32,798 nucleotides of DNA from Dolichospermum compactum NIES-806 (GTDB taxonomy: Bacteria > Cyanobacteriota > Cyanobacteriia > Cyanobacteriales > Nostocaceae): NCBI RefSeq assembly GCF_002368115.1, contig NZ_AP018316.1:905593-938390 (forward strand). Direction: 5' to 3'. Positions 1 through 8,786 of the stretch are shown here, piece by piece (position 1 is the first letter of the stretch; every line of letters starts with the position of its first letter). The translations under genes and the position numbers were made by a program. Under the pieces are notes generated by a model. That model searched no databases. It saw only the letters and a program-made list of their open reading frames with translations, and was not told the DNA's origin.

Positions 1-29
1 TGAAAAACTAACCACTAATCAAAAATTAA

Positions 30-161
30 TATGAATATGATATTGAAGAATTATTAGAAAATTGGTTAGAGTTCTTGCAGATAGAAACTATTTCTGACTC
101 AACTACCTACAAATTCTATCATGATAATTTCCGCCAATGGCTCATAAAATCTCTGTTTTGA
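30..161 (+). pseudogene. 3' remnant of a NACHT/WD40-type gene
   Basis: The frame from about 30 to the TGA at 159-161 reads as a tail containing ENWLEFL and, further on, YKFYHDNFRQWL. This resembles the conserved helix after the NTPase module of cyanobacterial NACHT/NB-ARC-WD40 proteins (a tyrosine-histidine, F, W/F-L pattern). In-frame stops at 9-11 and 27-29 cut it off upstream, so only about 43 codons are left and no start is visible. The gene may continue outside the window with frameshifts. The family assignment rests on this one short motif and is tentative. Confidence 0.35.
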
Positions 162-727
162 TCCTGTTCATCCTTTAATCCTGTACATCTTGATAGCGCA
201 GCGTGGCGTATCACTCCTCCGTCGTCACGCAAGCTATAGCCATTTCTGACAATTTACCTAACTAGCCACTTAGGAACGCAAATTTAATAACCTGCAATTC
301 TGACTTAACCTGAAATGGTGCGTTACGCTGTCGCTAACACACCCTACTTTTGCACTTTATTTAATTCATATTCCTTAATATTAGTAGCAAAAGCGATCGC
401 CTCGAAGGTAAATATAAAGATTTATGTATTCTTTCCTGATTGTATTGATTAAGAATTGAGAATTATGTTTGTGAAACCAAATAAATCATTGTCACATATA
501 GCAAGCAGTTACACTAATTAAAATTCTTAGGCGTGTTAAGTCTTATAGTAAACCTAAAAATTATGTTGTCAATGAGTGGTGAGACACCTTTGATTAATTT
601 TCTCAGATAGTTTAGGATATGGCAGAAATTACAGCGACGTGGATTCAGTTACTATGACTGCAAAGTTACCAACTTCTTTTTAGGCATACTTCGCAGAAAC
701 TTATACTAACCATCATCCTTATGCATC
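162..727. other. AT-rich intergenic stretch with two hairpin repeats
   Basis: No convincing gene. Two dispersed-repeat-like hairpins are visible. At about 192-239, ATAGC..GCGTG faces CACGC..GCTAT. At 317-343, GGTGCGTTA faces TAACACACC with one mismatch. Repeats of this kind are common between genes in filamentous cyanobacteria. One HIP1 site (GCGATCGC) lies near 395. The remainder up to the YdcF gene is AT-rich and shows nothing I can name. Confidence 0.5.
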
Positions 728-1354
728 ATGGTACTGATTGTTAAAGAAAATTCTCGTCCGAATAGACATACTTATCGAGCCTTGAATAAGCTAATTTTGA
801 CAGGGAAATCTGTGAAATTTATGGCTTGTCTCCTACCCTTATTTATCTGGTGGGGGTGCAAAGCAGTACAAAACCAATTTGTACAACCACAAGCAATATT
901 AGTTTTGGGCGGTTCTACTCGCTTGCTAGAAAGAGAAAAGTTTACAGCCAAATTAGCTCGCCAATATCCCAATATACCTATTTGGATTTCTGGAGGCAGT
1001 CCACCTCAGCATACTAAAAAAATATTTGCCAATGCAGGAGTTGATACCCAGCGTTTAAATCTAGACTATGAAGCTGTAGACACAGTTACTAATTTTACTA
1101 CGACAGTGGACGAATTACAATATCGGGGAATCAAAAGTGTTTATTTAATCACATCTGACTTCCATATGCGTCGTGCTTGCATCGTTGGTGAAATTGTTTT
1201 GGGTAGTCGAGGCATGAATTTTAAACCGGTATCAGTTCCTTCAGAAAATTCACCAGAACCGATTCAAAAATCTATTCGGGATGGTGCTAGGGCAATTATT
1301 TGGGTAGCCACAGGTTATACAGGTGCTAATTACGCCAATAAAAGTAGACCCTAG
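728..1354 (+). CDS. YdcF family (DUF218) membrane-anchored protein
   Basis: 208 residues. A single hydrophobic segment (about residues 30-46, around ACLLPLFIWWG) probably anchors the protein in the cytoplasmic membrane. A DUF218/YdcF domain follows. Visible landmarks are the opening strand AILVLGGS, then IWISGGSP, then the VTNFTTTVDEL helix and the ITSDFHMRRA motif. These are the family's usual SAM/nucleotide-like pocket and conserved acidic and histidine positions. In E. coli YdcF binds S-adenosylmethionine, and relatives such as SanA are linked to envelope function. The substrate here is unknown. The ATG at 728 is used; a later ATG at 821 would give a shorter protein starting at the membrane segment. 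It stands alone upstream of guaB3. Confidence 0.8.
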   Translation: MVLIVKENSRPNRHTYRALNKLILTGKSVKFMACLLPLFIWWGCKAVQNQFVQPQAILVLGGSTRLLEREKFTAKLARQYPNIPIWISGGSPPQHTKKIFANAGVDTQRLNLDYEAVDTVTNFTTTVDELQYRGIKSVYLITSDFHMRRACIVGEIVLGSRGMNFKPVSVPSENSPEPIQKSIRDGARAIIWVATGYTGANYANKSRP

Positions 1355-1459
1355 CACATCAGAACAGAATTAAAAATTAAAAATTTTGAATTGTCCCCAA
1401 TTCCCAATATTACCACAATTTGATACCCTAGCTTAAACAGTTTTGAGAAAAGTTAAAGC

Positions 1460-2623
1460 GTGGAAATTCAACTTGGGCGGGGAAAAGTGGCGCGTCGAGC
1501 CTATGGAATTGACGAAATTGCTTTAGTCCCTGGTAACAGAACTCTCGATCCGAGTTTAGCTGATACTAAGTGGCAAATCGGCAATATTGAGCGAGAAATC
1601 CCCATTATTGCCAGTGCAATGGATGGTGTGGTTGATGTAAAAATGGCTGTTCGCTTGTCCCAGTTGGGGGCATTGGGCGTAATTAATCTAGAGGGTATCC
1701 AAACTCGCTATGCCGACCCCGAACCGATTTTAGATCGGATTGCCTCCGTCGGTAAAGATGAATTTGTCAGCCTGATGCAAGAACTATATGCTGAACCAAT
1801 AAAGCCGGAATTAATTGAAAAACGTATTCAGGAAATTAAACAACAAGGCGGTATTGCGGCAGTTAGCGCAACTCCAGCAGGTGCAAGCAAATATGGCGAA
1901 TTCGTAAGTAAAGCGGGAGCAGATTTATTTTTTATCCAAGCTACAGTAGTTTCTACTGATCACCTGTCTCCAGAATCTATTACTCCCCTTGATTTAGCGG
2001 AGTTTTGCCGTTCTATGCCCATCCCTGTGGCATTGGGCAATTGCGTTACTTATGAAGTCACCTTAGAGTTGATGAAAGCTGGTGCAGCAGCGGTATTGGT
2101 GGGGATTGGACCTGGCGCTGCTTGTACTTCTCGCGGAGTATTGGGCGTGGGCGTACCTCAAGCTACAGCGATCGCCGATTGTACAGCCGCTAGAGACGAT
2201 TATTATCGGGAAACAGGAAAATATATCCCCATCATTGCTGACGGCGGTTTAATCACTGGTGGAGACATCTGTAAATGTATTGCCTGTGGTGCAGATGGTG
2301 TCATGATTGGTTCTCCCTTTGCCAGAGCCGCTGAAGCCCCTGGACGTGGTTATCACTGGGGTATGGCAACTCCCAGCCCAGTCTTACCTCGCGGGACTCG
2401 CATTCGCGTGGGTACAACTGGAACTCTAGAACAAATACTCAGAGGACCAGCCGGTTTAGATGACGGTACTCATAATCTGTTAGGAGCTTTAAAAACGAGT
2501 ATGGGAACTTTAGGGGCGAAAAACATTAAGGAAATGCAGCAAGTCGAAGTTGTCATTGCTCCTTCTTTACTAACCGAAGGTAAGGTCTACCAAAAAGCCC
2601 AACAGTTAGGTATGGGTAAATAA
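1460..2623 (+). CDS. guaB3: GuaB3 family IMP dehydrogenase-related protein
   Basis: 387 residues, starting at a GTG (1460). A TIM-barrel IMPDH/GMP-reductase fold: ASAMDGVVD near the N-terminus, the catalytic-loop cysteine in GPGAACTSRG, the phosphate-binding ADGGLITGGD, and GADGVMIGSPFA. It lacks the CBS pair of canonical GuaB and is about 100 residues shorter, which is the GuaB3 pattern of cyanobacteria and actinobacteria. Canonical IMPDH oxidises IMP to XMP in GMP synthesis, and GuaB3 proteins belong to this purine pathway. The exact activity of this copy is inferred. It is followed by Yfr1 and trxA on the same strand, an arrangement known in other cyanobacteria. Confidence 0.9.
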   Translation: MEIQLGRGKVARRAYGIDEIALVPGNRTLDPSLADTKWQIGNIEREIPIIASAMDGVVDVKMAVRLSQLGALGVINLEGIQTRYADPEPILDRIASVGKDEFVSLMQELYAEPIKPELIEKRIQEIKQQGGIAAVSATPAGASKYGEFVSKAGADLFFIQATVVSTDHLSPESITPLDLAEFCRSMPIPVALGNCVTYEVTLELMKAGAAAVLVGIGPGAACTSRGVLGVGVPQATAIADCTAARDDYYRETGKYIPIIADGGLITGGDICKCIACGADGVMIGSPFARAAEAPGRGYHWGMATPSPVLPRGTRIRVGTTGTLEQILRGPAGLDDGTHNLLGALKTSMGTLGAKNIKEMQQVEVVIAPSLLTEGKVYQKAQQLGMGK

Positions 2624-2633
2624 CTCAAAGGGT

Positions 2634-2680
2634 CATTAGTCATTGGTCAGTGGTTAGTGGTCATTGGTCGGGGTTTTCTG
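2634..2680. repeat. Degenerate GGTCATT heptamer repeat
   Basis: Imperfect units of GTCATTG / GTCAGTG / GTTAGTG follow the guaB3 stop. A complementary-looking AACTAACTACTGACAATTGACAAC stretch, shortened here in description to ACTGACAATTGACAA, lies at about 2700-2723. This is typical of the drifting short tandem repeats of filamentous cyanobacteria. Confidence 0.55.
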
Positions 2681-2760
2681 CTAACAATGGGCAACGGACA
2701 ACTAACTACTGACAATTGACAACAACTTTGAGAATGACTGGAAAAATCACATATCTAGCC

Positions 2761-2766
2761 TACAAT
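2761..2766 (+). promoter_or_regulatory. -10 element (TACAAT) of Yfr1
   Basis: TACAAT at 2761-2766 sits 6-10 bases before the first stem of the Yfr1 RNA, placing the transcription start at about 2772-2774. No convincing -35 box is visible at normal spacing, although TTGACA occurs further up at 2716-2721. Confidence 0.5.
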
Positions 2767-2771
2767 AGAGA

Positions 2772-2840
2772 TGGCGGAGACAAAAGTTTCCGTTCACTCC
2801 TCACACCACACTCCGCCCGGACTAATGTTCGGGCGGTTCC
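2772..2840 (+). ncRNA. yfr1: Yfr1 small regulatory RNA
   Basis: Yfr1 is a near-universal cyanobacterial trans-acting RNA that uses an unpaired ultraconserved motif to bind target mRNAs, including outer-membrane protein messages. All its parts are visible. A 5' stem CGGAGAC/GTTTCCG (2775-2781 with 2786-2792) has an AAAA loop. The single-stranded motif ACTCCTCACAC lies at 2796-2806. A strong 3' stem CCGCCCGGAC/GTTCGGGCGG (2813-2822 with 2827-2836) has a TAAT loop and acts as terminator. The position between guaB3 and trxA matches known Yfr1 loci. An open frame that crosses it (2716-2961) is fortuitous. Confidence 0.93.
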
Positions 2841-2963
2841 TTATGGTATGGATAAGTTTTCTAGTTTCCTGGCAAATGTATATCCTTTATCCTTAAGAGG
2901 GTGTTTTTGCTATGGTAGAATTTTCACCAACCTCGGAAATATCTTATGTAAAGGTTTTTAGGT

Positions 2964-3287
2964 ATGTCAGCAGCAGAACAGGTTACAGATTCTACGTTTC
3001 AGCAAAAAGTCATCGATAGCGACGTTCCCGTATTAGTTGACTTTTGGGCTCCTTGGTGTGGTCCATGCCGCATGGTAGCCCCTGTTGTGGACGAAATCGC
3101 CACTCAGTATGGAGAACAATTAAAAGTTGTCAAAGTCAATACTGATGAAAATCCTCAGATTGCTAGTCAGTATGGTATTCGCAGTATTCCTACATTAATG
3201 ATTTTCAAAGATGGACAAAAAGTAGATATGGTGGTCGGTGCTGTACCTAAAACCACTTTATCTAACACCTTGGAGAAGTATCTTTAA
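2964..3287 (+). CDS. trxA: Thioredoxin
   Basis: 107 residues, the normal length of a classic thioredoxin. The active site WCGPC is at residues 31-35 after VLVDFWAP. The cis-proline is in RSIPTLMIF, and a glycine near the C-terminus completes the fold. It is a cytosolic disulfide reductase fed by ferredoxin- or NADPH-thioredoxin reductase. It is most like the m/TrxA type, and the DFWAPWCGPCRM context is typical of cyanobacterial TrxA. The ATG at 2964 lies about 120 bp downstream of the Yfr1 terminator stem, so it may have its own promoter or receive read-through. Confidence 0.95.
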   Translation: MSAAEQVTDSTFQQKVIDSDVPVLVDFWAPWCGPCRMVAPVVDEIATQYGEQLKVVKVNTDENPQIASQYGIRSIPTLMIFKDGQKVDMVVGAVPKTTLSNTLEKYL

Positions 3288-3651
3288 GCTGAATAGACAA
3301 TAAACTTAGCTTAAGTTATTCATTTACAAGATCAATTACAGAACGAAAATGGTGCTTCCTCTATCTTTTTTTTAATCACAAAAAAAGCCTAGTGTCAGTA
3401 CCACTTTCAGACATTTTTGTTCTAATTGTTAGTCAACTAAAGATTAGTTACTGAAAAGCCTATATTGTAACAATTACAATCAATATGGGAAATATCATGT
3501 AAAATAACGTCAGTTACTAGTACAGGAAGGCAAAGGTCAAAAAGCAAATTACATAAGTCTTTTCAGGATTTTTAATTATTGTTAGTTGATTTACGCTTTA
3601 CTGTATTAGCAACTTCCGTTAGAATATAATGCCATTATTGCGGCAGTAAGT
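3288..3651. other. Intergenic region between trxA and the LOG gene
   Basis: 364 bp with no gene that I can support. A weak AAGCT..AGCTT pairing follows the trxA stop, and a run of T then A occurs at about 3366-3387. No recognised RNA, repeat family or clear promoter is visible. Confidence 0.5.
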
Positions 3652-4722
3652 ATGACTTCTGAAGCGTCCTTTTCTTCGTTAGATTCTCTCCAAGCGAATA
3701 TTGCTGAACTAATAGACCGATTACCGACACTAAAACATAGGCAATTTATTCAGCAATCACTCACAACAATTTTGCGTCTTGCTGATAGTGATATTGAACG
3801 TCTGGATTGGAAAATATTATCTGCCGCTTTAGCAGATATGGAATGTGGTTTTCAATTATTTTATAACTACCGCCATGTTCGGAAAATTACTATTTTTGGT
3901 TCTGCCCGTCTAGCACCAGATACACCCACATATCAAATGGCAGTTGCATTTAGTCGCGCTGTTTCTGCACTAGGATTTATGATTATGACAGGTGGTGGTG
4001 GTGGGATTATGCGAGCTGGTCAAGAAGGTGCTGGTAGGGAAAATTCTTTTGGTTTAAATATTCAGTTACCTTTTGAGCAACAAGCTAACCCAATCATTGA
4101 AGGTGATGCTAAACTAATTAATTTTAAATACTTTTTCACTCGCAAGTTATTTCTTCTGAAAGAAAGTGATGCTGTGGCTTTGTTTCCTGGCGGTTTTGGC
4201 ACTCAAGATGAGGCTTTTGAATGTATAACATTGAGCCAAACAGGTAAATTTGGTCCAGTTCCTTTGGTGTTAATTGATCAACCAGGGGGTGATTATTGGC
4301 GTTCTTGGAGTCAATATATTGATGAGAAATTGGTAAAAACAGGACTTGTTAGTCCAGATGATCCGAGTTTGTACATTATTACAGATAATCTTGAAGTTGC
4401 TTGTAATGCCATTACTGGATTTTACCGAATTTATCATTCTAGTCGTTATGTTGGTGATCAGTTGGTGATCCGGTTAAGAGAAGATTTATCGGATGCTCAA
4501 GTGGAATTACTTAATACTCATTTTTGTGATATTTTGCTGACAGGTAAAATTGCTAAAAGCCAAGCATTACCACAGGAAGAACAAGATGACACATCTAATT
4601 TACCCCGGTTAGTTTTAAATTTTAATCAACGAGATTTAGGGCGTTTATATCAAATGATTGGGATGATTAATCAGGTGGGTGTCCCCACTCCAGAGGAATT
4701 GGCACATCCAGAAAGGAAGTAA
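3652..4722 (+). CDS. LOG family protein (TIGR00730-type Rossmann fold)
   Basis: 356 residues. The lysine-decarboxylase-like/LOG domain spans about residues 78-260. It has FGSARL (82-87), the glycine-rich TGGGGGIMRAG loop (113-123) with E125/G126, and the catalytic PGGFGTQDE signature (179-187). LOG enzymes release free cytokinins or adenine from nucleotide 5'-monophosphates. Larger relatives such as PpnN cleave nucleotides generally, and the cyanobacterial role is not settled. The roughly 75-residue N-terminal and 90-residue C-terminal extensions make it longer than plant LOG (about 220 aa). It stands alone with 364 bp upstream and 448 bp downstream. Confidence 0.85.
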   Translation: MTSEASFSSLDSLQANIAELIDRLPTLKHRQFIQQSLTTILRLADSDIERLDWKILSAALADMECGFQLFYNYRHVRKITIFGSARLAPDTPTYQMAVAFSRAVSALGFMIMTGGGGGIMRAGQEGAGRENSFGLNIQLPFEQQANPIIEGDAKLINFKYFFTRKLFLLKESDAVALFPGGFGTQDEAFECITLSQTGKFGPVPLVLIDQPGGDYWRSWSQYIDEKLVKTGLVSPDDPSLYIITDNLEVACNAITGFYRIYHSSRYVGDQLVIRLREDLSDAQVELLNTHFCDILLTGKIAKSQALPQEEQDDTSNLPRLVLNFNQRDLGRLYQMIGMINQVGVPTPEELAHPERK

Positions 4723-5170
4723 CCTAACCTATACCAATTTATTAATTAGCCAAAATATTTTATTCCTAATACATAAAACTTGCACTATGGGAATAATATT
4801 TTATTGTTGAAATATTATGTAGAGCTTGCTGTATAAACCGAAAACCTCAATAAATCAAGGGTTTACGGATTAGAAATGTGAATTAGATGCAGGGAATTAG
4901 CGTTGAAACCGTTCATTTACCGAACTGACAAGTCAGTGCTTAGCTATCACTTTGCCAGATTTAATCTTATAATTTCCCCTTTAATTCTTCCTCCTGACTC
5001 GGTGACTCCTCCTATATTCTATCAATACTGATCAATATAATCAGGCTCGTATATTGGTATAAGTTGCTAGGAAAAGAGGGAATTGAAAGTTAAAAATAGT
5101 CTCACAATATAGTTGACGCTTAGGAAATTAAAGAAAACTCTTACCAATTGACGAATAAAGGAATTTAAAT
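4723..5170. other. Intergenic region before dacB
   Basis: 448 bp, AT-rich, with no convincing open frame and no named repeat. The dacB ribosome-binding site (AAAGGA) lies at its very end, at about 5157-5162. I see nothing else that I can support. Confidence 0.5.
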
Positions 5171-6493
5171 ATGCTGGAATTACTAGGATCAGGTTTGTTT
5201 TCTATCTGGCTAGAAGTGGCTAAGGCGCAGATTCAACCGTTAGAAGCCTTGAGTGTCTTGGCTTGGCAAGGTAGTTCTAATTTGATTCTTGTCCCTGATC
5301 CAAGTCCAGCAAGTGCTACCACAGTTCATGAATATCTTAATGGGTTAATTTCGTCAAAATTAATTGACAAAAATCTCATGCCTTCTCAGGGGATTTGGTT
5401 GCAGTCAGGACCGATGCTGATGGCTAATCATCAAGGTACTACACCTTTACCTGCTGCTTCTTTAACTAAGGTTGCTACTTCCTTGGTGGCTTTGAAAGCT
5501 TGGGGAGCGAATCATCAATTTGAGACTTTAGTTAGTAGCACAGGACCGTTAGTAAATGGGGTGGTGCAGGGTGATTTAGTGATTACTGGTAGTGGAGATC
5601 CTATGTTTGTGGGGGAGGAAGCGATCGCACTGGGAAATACTCTGAATAAAATGGGGATTAAGCAAGTTAAGGGCAATTTGCTGATTACTGGGGCTTTTGC
5701 GATGAATTTCCAACGTCATCCCTTACTCGCCGGTCAATTACTCAAACAAGCGCTAAATCATCAAACTTGGTCTCGTTCTGTGGTTTTCCAATACTCAGTT
5801 ATGCCCAAGGGAACACCTAAACCCCAAGTGATTATTGCTGGTAATATTAAAGTAGATCCTCGACCGCAAGTTGGACAAACTTTACTGGTACGTCATCTTT
5901 CCTTACCTTTGCAAAAAATTATTAAGGAAATGAATGTTTTTAGTAATAACGATATTGCGGAAATGTTAGCCAATTCTGTAGGAGGAGCAGATGTAGTTAG
6001 CGCTACAGCATCTCAACTTGCTAGATTCCCACAGTCAGAAATTCTCTTGATTAATGGTTCTGGTTTAGGGAAAGAAAATCGAATTTCTCCCAGAGCCGTT
6101 TCGGCTATGTTCATGGCATTGCAACGGGAGGCTAGTTTTTATCAGTTAAGTTTAGCTGATTTGTTTCCTACCTCTGGACTGGATCATAGAGGAACAATCC
6201 ATTCTCGACATATGCCCAAAGCAACGGTAATGAAAACTGGTACTCTCAATGATGTGAGCGCTTTGGCTGGAGTTGTCCCCACACGCGATCGCGGTTTGGT
6301 TTGGTTTACAATCATTAATCGTGGTGGCAATGTATCAGCTTTTCGGGTTCAACAAGATAAACTTCTCCAAAATTTAGAAAAAGAATTAGAAGTATCTACT
6401 GACATTCCTGATCCTGTCACACCTCGATTAGATAATTCTTTACCAAATTTTGGCGCTGCTAATCGTAATCAAGTTTTGTATAAGCAATCGTAG
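5171..6493 (+). CDS. dacB: D-alanyl-D-alanine carboxypeptidase/endopeptidase, PBP4 type (S13)
   Basis: 440 residues. Penicillin-binding proteins of peptidase family S13 trim or cut peptidoglycan cross-links in the periplasm. The three active-site motifs are present in order: SLTK at 97-100 (nucleophile S97, base K100), SNN at 258-260, and KTG at 355-357. A short hydrophobic N-terminus ending near AKAQ (residues 17-20) looks like a signal peptide. The insert between the first and second motifs is present, as in the family. The start ATG at 5171 is preceded by AAAGGA at good spacing. It converges on lptC, with a tandem-repeat block between the two stops. Confidence 0.92.
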   Translation: MLELLGSGLFSIWLEVAKAQIQPLEALSVLAWQGSSNLILVPDPSPASATTVHEYLNGLISSKLIDKNLMPSQGIWLQSGPMLMANHQGTTPLPAASLTKVATSLVALKAWGANHQFETLVSSTGPLVNGVVQGDLVITGSGDPMFVGEEAIALGNTLNKMGIKQVKGNLLITGAFAMNFQRHPLLAGQLLKQALNHQTWSRSVVFQYSVMPKGTPKPQVIIAGNIKVDPRPQVGQTLLVRHLSLPLQKIIKEMNVFSNNDIAEMLANSVGGADVVSATASQLARFPQSEILLINGSGLGKENRISPRAVSAMFMALQREASFYQLSLADLFPTSGLDHRGTIHSRHMPKATVMKTGTLNDVSALAGVVPTRDRGLVWFTIINRGGNVSAFRVQQDKLLQNLEKELEVSTDIPDPVTPRLDNSLPNFGAANRNQVLYKQS

Positions 6494-6511
6494 GGGGAAG
6501 GAGTCAAGAGT

Positions 6512-6593
<82 letters not shown>

Positions 6594-6600
6594 CAGGAAG

Positions 6601-6650
6601 AAAAACAAAGAAAAACAAAGAAAAACAAAGAAAAACAAAGAAAAACAAAG
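6601..6650. repeat. Five exact AAAAACAAAG decamers
   Basis: Five identical 10-bp units run from 6601 to 6650, directly after the CAGGAGTT octamers, followed by a decayed AAAAAGAAAA. The unit length differs from the usual 7 bp. Confidence 0.92.
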
Positions 6651-6670
6651 AAAAAGAAAATTTCTCCCTT

Positions 6671-6691
6671 GCCCCCTGCCCCCTGCCCCCT
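6671..6691. repeat. Three GCCCCCT heptamers
   Basis: Three exact units run from 6671 to 6691 and end right beside the lptC stop codon (complement of 6693-6695). Confidence 0.85.
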
Positions 6692-6692
6692 G

Positions 6693-7937
6693 CTACCTAC
6701 CTTCCTGGGGAATAATTTCTGTGACTACTCTGCTTTCGGAGGAATTACCACCTTTAACAACAATATTTTCTGTTTCTAAATTACCGACGGCTGTTTCCCC
6801 TTGAAAAGTTAGTTTTGGTTCAATTTGACGATAAATTATATTTCCTTGAGCTTCTAACAATTTTTTATCTAAATACCAAGTTAGTTGATTTGATTTTAAA
6901 GACTGACTACGTTGTCCAACCGCATTCACATTACCAGTGAGATACACCGTGTTTTCTGGTATGTTCATTTTTCCCTGATTAGCAGTCACAGTCACATTCT
7001 CAGCTGCTTGGAAGATGCGAATAGGAGAATTTGTGGTAATATTTTCTTTGTTAATATTCCAGGTGATAGAGTTACTAGTAACTTGCATTGGTGGAGATAC
7101 TAACTCTAACTTTGCCTGTGGTTTGAGAGTGGCAATTTGAGTTTTTAAATTAATTTCTGCGGCGTTACCATCACCACGTGCAGTAATTTTGTTATCTTTA
7201 TATCTTTCGATTTGAATAGGGCGATCGCTAAATAATTTCTCCTCCTTAATATGCCACATTAAATGCTCAGTTCGCATTTGTAACTGTGGATCTCTGGATT
7301 TAGCAACTACTCCTTGTGAAAATTCTACCCGTTGTTCACGAGTTTTAATCTTGGCTTCTTGAGCTACAGCCTGTAATTGTTTATGACTACCATTTAACTG
7401 ATTGCGAACAATCAATAAATCTTCTTGAGGTCGCCATTCTAACTCATTAGCCTTGAAAACAATCCCATTACGGGGATCGGTAGCGACAATTTTACCTTGA
7501 AGAAATAGTTGCTTACCATCTTGCTTAATGTTAGCTTTTTCTGCTTTAATTTGGTAGACAACTTTTCCATCTTGGTAAAGTTCTCCTTCAGGACTGTCCG
7601 CTTGACCTACTTGTTTATCTGTAGTGTACTTTGCCTCTTTAGCTTTAACTTTCCAAACTGGTCTACCTACCTCATCAAATTGTTCAAAAACAATCCCAAA
7701 AAAAGTTACCTTAGTATCATCATCCTTTGGATATGAAGAATCAGGTTTTGATTTGGTAGGTGATGGATTACCGCAACTCGATAAGCATAAACCTAAACAT
7801 AATATCAAAGGTAGGTAAAACCAATTATTTGGTAATGTTAACCCCAAAAATGAATAGAAGTGGGGAGAATGATGTTTAATTCCCCTCTGATGTTTTCCAT
7901 CTTGTCTTCCATTCTCCCTCGCTTGTGAATGTTGCAT
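6693..7937 (-). CDS. lptC: LptC-like lipopolysaccharide export protein
   Basis: 414 residues. LptC sits between the inner-membrane LptBFG ABC transporter and LptA, and passes LPS toward the outer membrane. A hydrophobic segment (residues about 39-52) ends in a lipobox-like L-S-S-C with C55, so this copy may be a lipoprotein rather than the simple membrane-anchored enterobacterial form. The rest is made of repeated OstA/LptC-type beta-strand units such as GKVVYQIKAEKANI, LFLQGKIVATD and VYLTGNVNA. It is about twice the length of E. coli LptC (191 aa), as is usual for cyanobacterial homologues. Its ATG overlaps the stop of the labA-like gene (TAATG), indicating translational coupling. Confidence 0.85.
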   Translation of the reverse strand: MQHSQARENGRQDGKHQRGIKHHSPHFYSFLGLTLPNNWFYLPLILCLGLCLSSCGNPSPTKSKPDSSYPKDDDTKVTFFGIVFEQFDEVGRPVWKVKAKEAKYTTDKQVGQADSPEGELYQDGKVVYQIKAEKANIKQDGKQLFLQGKIVATDPRNGIVFKANELEWRPQEDLLIVRNQLNGSHKQLQAVAQEAKIKTREQRVEFSQGVVAKSRDPQLQMRTEHLMWHIKEEKLFSDRPIQIERYKDNKITARGDGNAAEINLKTQIATLKPQAKLELVSPPMQVTSNSITWNINKENITTNSPIRIFQAAENVTVTANQGKMNIPENTVYLTGNVNAVGQRSQSLKSNQLTWYLDKKLLEAQGNIIYRQIEPKLTFQGETAVGNLETENIVVKGGNSSESRVVTEIIPQEGR

Positions 7938-8575
7938 TATTCTGGAACTTCTAGATGTCTACTACTATCTCTAGGATCGTCTAAAAAGCCCATACTAGAC
8001 AATGGCCGATATGGATAACTTTGACGGGGGGTTTTTTGGATATCTTCTTTGATGGCTTCTAAATCAATATAGCGATCGCTCACATTAATTAAACTATCAC
8101 TAGTCATAGAACGCAAACTCACCACCTCTACCCTCACCCCACGATAGCTCACAGAATTGACAGCATAAGCCAAATCGCCGTCACCGCTAACTAAAACTGC
8201 GGTATCATAGGAATCGCACAATGCCATCATATCAACAGCTATTTCCACATCTAAGTTAGCTTTTTTAGAGCCATCTGGTAATTGCACCAAATCCTTCGCA
8301 ATTACCCGATAACCGTTACGGCGCATCCACAACAAAAAGCCCTGTTGCTTCTCATTTGTTCGATCTACACCTGTATAGAAAAAAGCCCGTAATAGCCTTG
8401 ATCCGCCAGTCAAACGGCACAATAACTTAGTGTAATCAATTTCGATTCCTAGTTGTAGCGCCGCATAAAATAAGTTTGAGCCATCAATAAAGATAGCCAC
8501 CCGACCCCGATTTTCCAAAACCTGTTCTGGGGTAAATATTGAGTCGTTTTCAAAATTGTTCAACATTGTTGTCAT
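7937..8575 (-). CDS. NYN domain protein, LabA/DUF88 family
   Basis: 212 residues. A PIN-like NYN domain spans about residues 24-175. Acidic metal-site positions are visible: D31 in IFIDGSN, D109 and D115 in NLDVEIAVDMM, and D132/D134 in VSGDGDLAY. NYN proteins are predicted ribonucleases. In Synechococcus elongatus the relative LabA takes part in circadian output and feedback on clock-driven gene expression. Whether this copy has that role is inferred from family membership. A start at the fourth codon (also ATG) is possible. It is the first gene of a two-gene unit with lptC, which it overlaps by one base. Confidence 0.85.
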   Translation of the reverse strand: MTTMLNNFENDSIFTPEQVLENRGRVAIFIDGSNLFYAALQLGIEIDYTKLLCRLTGGSRLLRAFFYTGVDRTNEKQQGFLLWMRRNGYRVIAKDLVQLPDGSKKANLDVEIAVDMMALCDSYDTAVLVSGDGDLAYAVNSVSYRGVRVEVVSLRSMTSDSLINVSDRYIDLEAIKEDIQKTPRQSYPYRPLSSMGFLDDPRDSSRHLEVPE

Positions 8576-8653
8576 ACCTTGTGTTGTTATCCCTGTTATG
8601 ATAGAAATTTCTAACTATCTACTTGTTAGAGTTGCTTATGATAAGAATTCAGA

Positions 8654-8681
8654 AGGCAAGAGGCAAGAGGCAAGAGGCAAG
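8654..8681. repeat. Four AGGCAAG heptamers
   Basis: Four exact AGGCAAG units run from 8654 to 8681, upstream of the labA-like gene. The reverse-complement unit CTTGCCT forms another array at 22545-22572. Confidence 0.9.
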
Positions 8682-8706
8682 AGTAAAGATCAATATTGTT
8701 CTTTAT

Positions 8707-8739
8707 TTCCTGTTCCCTGTTCCCTGTTCCCTGTTCCCC
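8707..8739. repeat. TTCCCTG heptamer array
   Basis: Three exact TTCCCTG units (8713-8733) are flanked by partial units on both sides. The same unit appears in degenerate form at 19189-19209, downstream of argC. Confidence 0.88.
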
Positions 8740-8786
8740 GAATTCTTTAGTTTTTCAAGAAATTCGCAGTTCCCAAAATTAATTTT

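Noticed and set aside
2716..2961. 81-residue open frame before trxA
   Set aside because: It runs through the Yfr1 RNA and its terminator stem, and its protein has no family features.
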